64,000 nt of DNA from assembly GCA_032718865.1 (NCBI GenBank), contig JALUTQ010000045.1:372001-436000 (forward strand), given 5' to 3'. A program made the translations under genes and the position numbers. Of this stretch, positions 54,441 through 64,000 are shown piece by piece (the stretch's first letter is position 1; every line of letters starts with the position of its first letter). This DNA comes from Tilletia caries (lineage: Eukaryota; Basidiomycota; Exobasidiomycetes; Tilletiales; Tilletiaceae). The notes below the pieces were generated by a model. It did not search any database, was not told the DNA's origin, and was given only the letters and a program-made list of their open reading frames with translations.

Positions 54441-55114
54441 ATCAATGTGCTCCATTCCGATTTCCGAGACGAGGGCTGGCTTCCGACGCTCTCGAGCGCA
54501 GACGAGCTCGCGGCCGGGCATGGAGGAATTCGGGCGAGATCTGCCAAGTTCTTCTTTGTCCCCCCAAGCTTGTAAGCAATTTTCAAGGCGTGATCCTAAT
54601 CGATCAAATGTATACGAAGTTGCATTCCGCTGAAAGATCTCGGGGACACCGGCAAGGCGGCAAGCCTGATGGAGTGCGTTGGATTAGGAGAGAGGGATAA
54701 GAGCGGAAGAGCAGGGACAGAGGAGGGGGGAGAGGAGGGACTTTTAGGAAGACGAGCAGCTGTGAAGGGGCAGGGGAAGAAGAAGAAGGAAAGAAGGTTA
54801 GGGGTCCTTCGTCTCGTTTCTCCATGCTGCTTCGATCCGTCCCACACGTATCAAATCAGATCCCGCAGCTTTTTTCAGTACGAACTCATCTCAGTGGCCC
54901 GCTTGAATACCTGGACTCCTGGTTGGGCGACCACTCGGCCTGAAGTTCTTCGGACGAGGTAGGGCATCAGCGGCGGCGTGCGAGGCATCCAGACGGAGCT
55001 GGTGCACAATCTGCGCACGCTCGCGTCTACGAAGGGAAAGTTCCGATCAGAAACAACCAGCAGCCTGTGCTTTATTATGGGGCTTCAAATTGCAAACAAG
55101 AAGTTGTCGGCTAA
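54441..55114. other. Convergent spacer between GCP and Scj1 genes
   Basis: No gene is supported. Plus-strand purine-rich DNA lies at 54680-54800. Confidence 0.5.
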
Positions 55115-56714
55115 TCAGAGTTCCTCGTGTGTATCCTTAGTCCCTTGCTTGCGTCCAAAGACTCTTTGAAGCGCTGCAGATGGGCAGGGGATGGTTATCA
55201 GTAAAAATACGCCCCAAGGCGGGAGAAGGTCATTTCCATACGGGGACTGTAGCTCACCTGTTCGCAGATCGCCATCGACACGCTCGGGAAGGACGACTTG
55301 GTACTCGACGTACAAGTTGCCATGCCCATGTACCACGCCGTTTTCCCGAATCGGCATGCCTTCCTCGCGAATGGTGTCGACGTGGCCCGGTTGGGTGACG
55401 CTCGTCCGTTTCAGGGTGATGTTGTGACCGTCCATGTGTGGAATGGAGTGTTCGAATCCGAGGAGGGCGTCGTCGAGCCCGATGGCGTAGGTGGTGTATA
55501 AGTGGATATCACGCCGGCGGAAGTCTCCCTTGTTACGGGTGGCACTGGAGGAAAGGAATCCGGAGCTTATCCGTCAGCAGTCGGAACATTGGGCTCCCAG
55601 GCAACAAGATGGGTACTAAGCTCCCTGAGAAGGTTCGACGAAGAACTCACGTTAATTTAACGACGACGTCGCCGGCTTCGAAATCGGGTCCCTCGTCTGA
55701 ATCACCGTCAAAGGTGATCTCCTCTCCTTCCTTCATCCCAGGCTCGACCTCGACCTGAATCTCACTCTTTTCTGTCTTGAGCTTACGACCGTGACAGGTT
55801 GTGCAGGCGTGCTTGATGACTTTGCCCTGGCCGCCACACTGGTCGCAGGTGACCTGGGCCTGGGTGGTGAAGCCGGGCATGATTTGCTGTCGGATGAGAC
55901 GGATGCCTCGGCCTTGACAGGTTTCGCAGGTGTGAATGTCGCTCTTGGAACGGGCGCCACTTCCGTCGCATGTTGCGCAGAGCACTTCGCGGTCGTAGCT
56001 CAGGCCCAATTTGCGGCCCTTGTAGAAATCAGCAAGATCGAACTGGAGATGGAAGTTCTTGTTGGGGCCTTTGCGGACGCCGTCACCACCACCGAAGGGG
56101 TCACCGCCGCCGAAGAAGTGTCGGAAGACATCGAAGGGGTCTTGATTCCCGCCTGCGGCCTGACCTTGCTGATGGCGCTTGACGCCGTCGGCTCCGTGTC
56201 GGTCGTAGATCTTGCGGAGCTCGGGATCGATGAGGATCTGATACGCTTCAGAGAGCTCTACGAACTGTTTGCGCAGCGACAGAAGCGACGAGCGGAAGAG
56301 TATGAAGTCAGCTGAATGCAAGAGGGCAAGACTGCCGCGACTATGTGTCGTCTGACACGCGTTCACGCACCTCGTCCTGCTTCTCTGGATGCTTGTCTGG
56401 GTGAATCTTTTGCGCGCGTTTCTGAGCAGGAGGCAGAGAGAAATCAGCTGAACTCAGCGCAGACATCGTTTCCTTAACGAACTCACTCTGTATGCTCTTT
56501 TGATGTCCCTGTCACTGGCCGACTTATCCACTTCGAGCACCTTGTAGTAGTCACGCGCAGCCTGTACGAGGGCGGGGAGCAGCGCAAGAACGACGAAGAG
56601 CGCGACTCTGCAGAGCGATGCGATGGTCCGCACTGGTCTCCTCCGGGCCCTCCTCGCAGTTGCATGCTGTGGTTGCTGTTGCGGACCTCCGACTCGGCCA
56701 CTGCTCGACGCCAT
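55115..56714 (-). CDS. SCJ1: ER-luminal DnaJ co-chaperone (Scj1/DNAJB11 type), 412 aa
   Basis: Five exons in phase: 56714-56487, 56421-56371, 56264-55651, 55544-55258 and 55173-55115. A basic N-terminus and hydrophobic segment (VALFVVLALLPALVQA) form a signal sequence. The J domain follows (DYYKVLEVDKSASDRDIKRA, HPD in QKIHPDKHPEKQDE, YQILIDPELRKIYDRHGADG). Then come a Gly/Phe-rich part, four zinc-finger repeats (CATCDGSG, CETCQGRG, CDQCGGQG, CTTCHGRK) and the C-terminal client-binding domains. The protein ends HEEL, an HDEL-like retrieval signal. Class I J-proteins of this kind stimulate BiP during folding and ERAD. The hydrophobic segment lies about 30 residues in, so signal-anchor behaviour is an alternative. 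Confidence 0.95.
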
Positions 56715-57469
56715 GGGGACAGTTCTGAGTATGCTACTGACGTGCGAAATGACCGAATGCGCGGGCGGGCCGGGTGGGGGGAGCGAAGTACCGAGGCGTG
56801 GCAGGGAACGACGAGAGCGACGTGGGTCTGTACAAGTATGTATGTATGCTGTACTCGCTCCCGAAGCTCCACGTCTTCGCAGCGGGCGAGCGGGACGATG
56901 CTTCGAAATGCTCCATGTTAACCGCCGGCCCGAGATCTTCCGGCCCGGATTCCGGCAGTCCCGAAACAACAAGAGCTCCGAGCGCAAGTAATTGAGGACT
57001 TCGGTCCGTCAGTAGTAAGTCATTCATTCCAATTCCATCGTTGCTCTCCTTCACATAAGTACAGTACATACATCTTCCGGCTTCTCCTCCCTGCCTCGCC
57101 GCCTTCCTCGCCCGCATCGCCCCTCGCTCGCTCGCTGTCCGTGTGCCTTGCGGAGCGCATCTCCTCGTCCGCATTCCCACTTGTAGGCCTGCGCGCATTC
57201 ACGAGCGGGAACCCCTCACGCTTAGGAGGCCCGCGAACACAACACGCTGCAAAGGAGGCCACGGGGGAATCCCTGCTTACTGCATACCTACATCATCAAA
57301 TCCCGGCGGTACGCGGACTGAAATCGTCCAGGCCTTCCTGTAGCGTCGCCTTGTCGTCCACGCAGAATCTGGTATGTAGCATATTGACCCGCGCGAGGCC
57401 ACAGCACAGTTGGATGTGTTGAACCTGTGTTCTTTCCTTTTGGCCTGCCTTCTAGATATATCTGGCAGC
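56715..57469. promoter_or_regulatory. Shared 5' region of Scj1 and Rsr1 genes
   Basis: Divergent starts are 755 bp apart. No unfolded-protein-response element is evident by eye. No further gene is supported. Confidence 0.4.
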
Positions 57470-58427
57470 ATGCGCGAGACCAAGATTGTTTTGATGGGAG
57501 GTGAGTACGCAACCCCAAGCCAAGGAGGAGCCAGGGACCGACGGTGCTGCACAGAGGCACGTCTTCGGTCAGGGAGGTCCCGAAGAATTCTCGATTGACT
57601 AACGCATTCGATCGGTTACCTCTCCCCTATCCTTCCTCTCACCTCCCGTCCCCTCTCGTTCTCGCGCGAAACAGGCGGTGGTGTCGGGAAATCAGCTCTC
57701 ACTATCCAATTCGTCAAGCAAATATTCTTGACCACATACAATCCCACGATCGAGGAAACCTTTTCGAAAGTGGTCAACATCGACGGAGAAGATTGCGCGG
57801 TCGAGATACTCGACACAGCAGGGTGAGTCGCCGAATCGGACGAAGCAATGTGGAAGCTGGGTCGAAATTCTGATCCAGTCCCCTCTCTCTCTCTCCCCTC
57901 TCACTTTGTCATGTTTCCCCCCGCACTGCTTCTCCTATCCCATTTGCAGAACGGAGCAATTCTTCGCCCTAAAGGAAATCTATATGAAGAGCGGACATGG
58001 CTTCATTCTCGTCTTCAGCCTCACCAATCTCGCTAGCGTCAACGAGCTCGGACCCCTACGCGAGCAGATCGTCCGGGTCAAAGAGTCGAAGGTAAGCACA
58101 ACCGCTTGGACCGCCTCTCGCTTTCTCTGAGCTCAGCAGCTTGGATGTGCTGATGGAGTTTGTTTGGCTTGTGGACAGGTGCCTCTCGTTCTGGTGGGGA
58201 ACAAGTCCGACCTCCGCGCAAATCGACAGGTACCGCGCGAGATCGGTCTCAACATGTCCAAGGCATGGGGCAACGTCCCTTACTACGAGACATCGGCGAG
58301 AAAACGGGTCAACGTGGACGAGATCTTTGCCGACATCATACGGCAATGTCGACATCACGAAGCGGCCAACGGCGGAGGGAAACGAGCCGATGGGGAGAAG
58401 AAGAAGTCGAAGTGCGTCATTTGCTGA
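57470..58427 (+). CDS. RSR1: Rap/Rsr1 (Bud1)-type Ras GTPase, 189 aa
   Basis: Four exons in phase: 57470-57500, 57675-57822, 57950-58091 and 58179-58427. G1 is [10 protein letters not shown] (assembled across intron 1), the effector loop is YNPTIEETF, and G3 is DTAGTEQF with Thr in the Gln61 position, the Rap/Rsr1 hallmark. G4 is NKSD and G5 ETSA. The tail has KKKSK and the CaaX box CVIC, so prenylation and plasma-membrane targeting are expected. Yeast Rsr1 and fungal Rap1 orient polarity and bud or hyphal growth. RNV/RKRVN near the end and VREQI-like text support Rap over Ras or Rheb. CVIC ends in Cys, so the preferred prenyl group is unclear. Confidence 0.93.
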
Positions 58428-59761
58428 GGAGAAGAACAAGCAATGATTGCAAGGTTGCCCCCGCGTAGGGTCTCCTACGCTTCGTTCTCTGCGATTCAGC
58501 GATTCACCTGCAAACGCGTATTCCTCACGGCAAGATCGTGGATATTCTCGGCGGATCTGGACAAGAGCTTATATCCCACAAGTAATCTCCTCCCTTCCTC
58601 GTTTCTTTTCCCATCGTCCTCCTTCCTCCTTTTTCGCTTTTCAAGGTAAACCACATGCGGTCCGGCCGGCGTTGACTCCGCCAGTCCAGCGGTGACCTCC
58701 ACCGAATCAGTCGCTTTACTACCCTTCTGCCTACGTCGCACCCATTGCCTCTCGCGCATGCTTTGGCCTCGTCCGCCTCCTTCAGACCTTCTCCAGACAA
58801 CGCCCTTTCATACCTCCGTATGCAGAGTTCAGCGTCTCTGCCTAGCCAACCTTCAACCTCCCGCCTTTTCGTCACTCTGCCACCCGAAACCTCTCCCCCA
58901 CTTTTTACATTACCCCTTCACTCCACTTTGATCCAGCATCTTCAAGTGCCTTTTTTGGATTCCGCCCCTCCTTGCTCTTTCGTTCTCGATCCAGTCTTTC
59001 ATAAGGGACCTTTCCATCTCTCTCTCTGACCCCTCGAACCATCTCTATCTTCTTTCGCAGCAAGTGTCCAGTAATATACCACTCTCCACCTCAGTGAATC
59101 CTCCTTGCCGTACCGGGGGTGCGCTTTCCCCGTTCCTCTTTCCAGCGGTGCGCCACTGTGCAGATACTTCGCGTGAGGTACGAGTAGAAATTGTGAAAGA
59201 GATACGAGTTGATTGAAGTGAGATTTCCGGGAGAAGAAGACCAATGAATGTGCTGGAGTCGAAGCGATTCGGAGAGAGTCGAGAAGGGCGACAGAACAGG
59301 CGAAAGAGAGAGAGGGAACGGGACCGAGATCCGAGAGATTTATGGAAACTGCGTCTCAGATTGGAGAAAGGAGGATGATCTGAGCAGGCCGGCGCGGTCG
59401 AGCCCAATAGGATGAGAGTAGGAAGTTGAAAATTACTGAGGCCAAATCCCTTGCGCTCTGTGTAATGTGGAAGGGTCGATCGGCTCGCCGAGTTGGATGG
59501 GACAGGAAGGAGAGGAGCGAAGAAGGTGGCGAGGCCCCTGTAAGAGAGGAGAACCTCTCGGACGGGCCCGCAGCCCCCACGAGCCATCGATCCGAGGCAG
59601 CAAGGTCCAATGGCGTCTCCAGGATGTGGGTTGTGGCGAGTGACGATGACGGGTCGAGACAGAGGAAGGTCGAGTTAAAGACGAAGAGAACGTGTGGGGG
59701 GCGGGGATTGGCATATTCCTCGAATCCGCTATACCTTGGAAAAAGGTCAGATAGGAGTTCT
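58428..59761. other. 1.3-kb convergent spacer
   Basis: Pyrimidine-rich on the plus strand around 58560-59050. Long minus-strand frames at 59045-59883 are Ser/Pro/Arg-rich and lack domain or splice support. No gene is called. Confidence 0.45.
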
Positions 59762-61588
59762 CTAGTCCTCCCTGAGCCACTTGAAGAGCCATCGTGAGAA
59801 GATAATGCTCGGCTCTTCAACGACGAAGTGGAATGCAGTGGCAACGCCGATGGCGAGGGGAATGCATGCGGCAAACTCGACACCGAGCAGGGCGGCTTCG
59901 CTGGTCCAGTTTTGGGAGTGGTAGAGGTGCTGGTGAAGGAAGGTGCCGAGCGACATGAACACAGTTCCGGACAGGAGGAAGAGAGCTGCAGAAAATATAA
60001 CGGTCGAGATGAGCTAAGTGTGACGGTGTGTGAATATGGTGTTCACTATGCAAAAGACACTTACGGAAAGAGATACGTGCGAAGGCCTTGAACAAGAAGT
60101 TGTCGAAGACGACACGAACCCCGTGGCTCATCTCCAAGAGGAAAAAGGCACCCGTGCACACGAACCAGTCATCCAGACGGGGGAACGCGATCTGGTAGAT
60201 GGGGAAGTCGTGGTTGAGACCGCCGGTAAACTTGTTGAAATGCCAAATGATCTCGTCGTTCTTGCGGTCGGGAAAGAAGACCCAGAGGTACTTGAGGGTA
60301 ACACCGAGCACCAAGAGGACGAGCGGAGGCAGCCAAGAAGCGAGATGGACCTTCTTAGCCTTGTTGATGAAGGCGGGCACGCCGATAGGAATGCCGTACT
60401 GGGCGATTGCGGGCAGGTCGTAGGCCACAACGAGCTCAGCGATCATGAGACCGGTGAGAGAGTACCATGCCCAGATTCCGAGCCACCAGGTGGCGAGAGT
60501 GAAGATGCCCAGACTCCAGAACTTGTGCTTTGTCAAGACGAAAGGCAGCATGTAGGAGAAAGTGTAGCAGGTAAATGACTGCATGAAGACTCGTGGCACC
60601 TGAGCCAAAGGAAAGGTAGGGTGAAAAAAGTCAGTGCACAGCCCATGGTGAGATTGAGTTTGGGCGCTGTACTCACAAACCACATCATCGGAGCCGGGGG
60701 AACGAACTGGACGCCGCGGTCCAGGAAGCTGTCCTCAGTGGCGAAGAAGAAGCCAGAGAGGGCGTTGAAGTATTCGATGGTGCTGCCCCAGATCCGAGGA
60801 GGGGCCGCAAAGTTGTTGCTGGTGAGCGCGACGAATGCATTTGCCTGTTTGAAGCCTCCCAGACCGTTCACGGCGGAGGTGATGGCGAGAGCAATGGCAA
60901 GGGGAAAGAAGAAGCGGAGTGGTCTTCGGAAAGCGGAACCTGCGATTGATACTGCATTTCGTCGCTCAAGGAACGCTGTGGACGAGGAGAGGAGGAGGAA
61001 GGACTGTCAGTGGTCCCGAGCCTTGCACTTCGCGCTCGGCAGAGTTATGATCCGAGGCAGAACTCACTCTCTACCACCACTCGCCCGTTCAACATCATGA
61101 AAAAGCCTGCCTGCAGTGTTCCATCCCAGAAAAGGGGGGACAGTGCCTTGCGCAAGGTATGTTGCCATTCCGGCGCTGTGGTCGCGAACAGTGCCGGCCG
61201 TGAGCCATCGATCTCAGTGTCGGTTTGGATCGCTGTAACGGTTGAAAGATATGAGGTCAGTACTTCCTGTCACGAAAGCGAGGGCAGTTCTCCGAAGACA
61301 AGAAGAGGGAGGTGGCCACTGACCTGGTGCCAAGATACGGAAGAAGCTCCAGAGCATTATCTCGATGGCGAGCAACCCACGCAGCCCCTCCAGATACCCA
61401 ATCCGCTGCGCCCGTTTCCGCCCGAGGTCGTTCGTCTCGTCATCTGTGAACGCCTTGGGAGTGACGGCCCAGATATCCTTGCCGTGCAGTCTGCGGAAGC
61501 CGTGTGTGCCTGTGGTTGGCCCCGCCTGGGCGGCGTCTGCAGCGACTGCACCGCTCTTGTCGTCGAGCTTAGACTCCTTGTAGCTCAT
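59762..61588 (-). CDS. Acyltransferase-3 family integral membrane protein, 495 aa
   Basis: Five exons in phase: 61588-61324, 61232-61068, 60975-60677, 60599-60065 and 59985-59762. After a hydrophilic 65-residue head comes RIGYLEGLRGLLAIEIMLW, the opening motif of acyltransferase-3 proteins, then FWDGTLQAGFFMMLNGRVVV, where the family usually has a Gly-rich FFVLSGF segment. About ten hydrophobic segments follow (FFFPLAIALAITSAV, LGIFTLATWWLGIWAWYSL, WLPPLVLLVLGVTLKYLWVF). The end is ACIPLAIGVATAFHFVVEEP, with the terminal EEP common in this family, and LFKWLRED. Members move acyl groups across or at membranes onto sugars, sterols or lipids. The His of the first helix, often present in active members, is not obvious here. 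Substrate unknown. Confidence 0.82.
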
Positions 61589-62129
61589 GCTGGCCCTGTG
61601 CTGTGATCGTGGCTATTCGTTTGCTTCTCTTCTTCGGACGCGGGTCGGGGCTTGAGCTTGGGATTCGCAGTGCACTCGTATGTGGACAAAAAGTCGATGC
61701 TCAGGCAACGAGGTTGATCGTGCTGGAGATGCTGTCAGTGGTGGTGGGTCGTGGGTGGGCCGTGAGGTCAGGGAGTCTGAGACCTTGCGCTGGTAACACC
61801 TGTGATATGCTCGACTTCTTTCGGCTCTGCAGATCTCGGATATTACCCCACACGTAACCAATTCATTTCAATTTCCTTCTGCAGCCTTTTTTTTTTCCTG
61901 AACATCTCACATCTCACCATCTCGAGACTCAAGACTCTCAGTCTTACAGCAATTACATATTCTCACGCAACAAATAAAAGCAGTCAGCAGTGAGTCAGGG
62001 GGGTGAACGACATCAAAGTCTGACGGAACCTAACTGAAAATAAATGTAAAAGGGCAACTCGACCTCGAACGCCTCGCTCGAGGAATATTCTGAATGATTT
62101 TAAATATAAACGACTTCTCCATACTCCAT
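61589..62129. other. 5' region of the acyltransferase gene
   Basis: No gene is supported. A T-run occurs at 61890-61900. Confidence 0.45.
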
Positions 62130-62882
62130 TCACAGGGGTTTGGGGGTCGTTATTCCATAGAGGTAATAACGATGAATAACGATCGTTATTCAGGCCCGAA
62201 TACACGAAAACTTGCGACACCTGTTCACCGCTGTTCATCTCCGTGAATAACGATCGTTATTCACCGTTATTCACGCCGTGACCAAGTGTGAACAGGGGAG
62301 GAACCAGCTAGCAAATTTAAGGCTCTCTCCAATAGATAAACTCTCCACCAGCGCACCATGGCAGCATTGAGCATTACATACGCATCACGTATCACGCATC
62401 GTCCATCACGTCTCATCATGACCCGACGCGGTAGTCCACACTCTGGTCTGCCACGCACTCGTCCTGGTCAATCGAGCATGCCTGGTGCGGGGGAGTACAT
62501 CCCTCTCCATCATACATACGTGTAGCAATACTGAAAAAAAACGAGGTTTTTGTGTCTTCAAAAAAAGCAACATCGTTTGGGCCAGGTATGAATTTTTTTC
62601 AGATCCAGTGAAGACGCGTGGAGACCCTCGAAACCCACAAGATGGGCCGAAAACCGAGGAGTCTGGGCTGCCTCCGGAATACTAGTACGGAACAGCGACG
62701 AACAGCGACGAACAGCTGTGGTTGTTACGGGAGAAGTACTAACTATGAATAAGTACGAACAGCGGCGAACAGCGACGAACAGCTGTCGTTATTCCGGGAG
62801 AAGTACTAACTCTGAACAGCGGGCGCAATTACATGTATTCACGTGTATTCACCAGTGAATAACACCCCTCAACCTCCAGTGA
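62130..62882. mobile_element. 753-bp TIR element rich in GAAYARC motifs
   Basis: The ends form an imperfect 26-bp inverted repeat (62130-62155 TCACAGGGGTTTGGGGGTCG... and 62857-62882 in reverse TCACTGGAGGTTGAGGGGTG..., about 20 of 26 identical). Near the left end the perfect palindrome GAATAACGATCGTTATTC occurs twice (62183-62200, 62242-62259). Near the right end GAACAGCGAC repeats in tandem (about 62690-62715 and 62757-62780). The motif family GAATAAC/GAACAGC recurs on both strands. No coding frame and no clear target duplication are seen. It resembles a non-autonomous DNA transposon with subterminal binding sites. Confidence 0.5.
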
Positions 62883-64000
62883 TTTCTAATTTCTGGCTTC
62901 TCTTGTTCATTCAATCTTTTGTTTATGCATTGTGAATTATGGTTTAACACTTAAAATTTAGTTATCAATGTTTATGATGTATGATTTATGATTTATTATA
63001 TATCTATTATTCCATAGATCTCATCCTTCACCAGATCTGGGCGCTGCATGTGCGAGTCTGTCGGTCTCGCCGATCCCAGTCCCAATAATCCGAGAAGTTC
63101 TGGACTTCCTCGTGTTGTGTGTTGATCGTAAATCGAACTACTGTTGCAGCGTCGAAATCGAATACTGACAACGCCAAGATCATCAACGAGGCAGGTTTCC
63201 GTAAATTTAAACCACTTCCAAGGGCTGGGCCATCAGCGGGGTCTCAGACCCCTTGTTCGAGACGCCGTCGCTTAAACAACATTTTATTTCGGGATCGTTA
63301 CAGCGGTTGATCTGCAACGCTAGCGACACTCGGTAGTGTCTGTCGAAATAAGACGATCATCTTCTGCGGATCTTAGCCGCCGGCTTGCGGGTTGCCAGTT
63401 CCGCGTTTTAGACTTTAGTTTCCGCAGGAACCACCCTTTGCTACATACATACATAAGCGGGGAAAATCGTAATTTTATTATCGGCCCAACATGTATGTAC
63501 GACATGTAGCTCTTGACGTGCATACTTATGCATGCATCCTCGCTCATGCTGCTGCTGGCATTACCTTCCACTGAACCTGGTTATCAACGAGCACCATTGC
63601 TCAACAATTATTTTTGTTTTGAACGTGAGCTCAAGCGCTCAAGCGCTCAAGCCTCAAGCCTCAAGGCGTGACTGCAGCCTGCCTGCAGGATTCGGTTTTC
63701 CCAGGCACCTCAGTTTGGCGATTGTGCATCTTGCTCTTCTATTAAACCGAATGCGTTGCGTCTGGGCATTATCGCTAATACGTCCGCCACGGGCCACTCG
63801 AATACGCCACCGTCTCCTCCGCATGCTCTCGCTCTCTCCCTTCTTCTTACACGCCACGTCTTCATGGGTATGTGCGCAACATATTGCTGGCGGCACCGCA
63901 GGTAGGAAGTGCGACAGAAAAGCAGGCAGGGATGGTCAAGCACGATTCGAGCGAAAGCAAGATGTAGACGACTAAATAATGGTGTCCAAAAGCGCACTTT
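62883..64000. other. AT-rich right end, no supported gene
   Basis: AT-rich to 63010, then mixed sequence with short frames. A TATGTATG/CATACATA cluster and AAGCGCTCAAGCGCTCAAGC repeats (about 63632-63665) are present. Nothing coding can be supported. Confidence 0.4.

Noticed and set aside
59045..59883. Overlapping minus-strand frames after the acyltransferase stop
   Set aside because: Low-complexity, no splice continuity with the acyltransferase, whose C-terminus with the EEP motif is complete at 59762.

Overview
The window looks like a nuclear segment of a filamentous or dimorphic basidiomycete, plausibly Ustilaginomycotina-like. This is inference from gene structure and protein style, not from a search. 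Genes are split by many short introns (about 30-130 bp, mostly GTGAGT donors and YAG acceptors). The White-collar-1 homologue shows no GATA zinc finger. Eleven multi-exon genes were rebuilt exon by exon so that every junction keeps phase; this was the main test of each model.

Left part (1-12 kb): two multi-pass membrane protein genes on the minus strand (1189-3166, 9198-11625), a small secreted Pro/Leu/Thr-repeat protein (5667-6473), and two decayed genes (about 3.7-4.5 kb and 7.1-8.7 kb).

Mobile block (12.06-26.93 kb): a PIF/Harbinger DNA transposon (12064-20695, perfect 22-bp terminal repeats) carries a DDE transposase and a convergent accessory gene. Its left terminal repeat was split by a tandem LTR-Gag-LTR-Gag-LTR retroelement that encodes only a Gag-like protein. 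Next come a decayed secreted-protein gene, a duplicated segment interrupted by a 613-bp MITE, and then a 2.09-kb element with 65-bp terminal inverted repeats. That last element carries fragments of two host chromatin genes, an ARP4-type actin-related protein and an RPD3-type histone deacetylase. It is the most unusual object here, a Pack-type gene-capturing transposon.

Right part (27.5-61.6 kb): mostly housekeeping genes. They are a NADAR-domain protein, CCR4-NOT subunit Not3/5, mitochondrial ribosomal protein bL19m, an ABCG/ADP1-type transporter, a Gln/Pro-rich conserved protein, the LOV-PAS photoreceptor WC-1, a universal stress protein, a gamma-tubulin complex protein, an ER-luminal DnaJ (Scj1 type, ending HEEL), a Rap/Rsr1 GTPase and a membrane acyltransferase-3 protein. 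Several start head to head across short shared 5' regions (Not3/bL19m, USP/GCP, Scj1/Rsr1). Another decayed gene lies at about 44.6-45.3 kb. The right end (62.1-64 kb) holds a 753-bp terminal-inverted-repeat element built of GAAYARC motifs and no gene I can support.

The genes do not form one pathway. The pattern is conserved single-copy genes separated by accessory gaps filled with transposons and gene relics.
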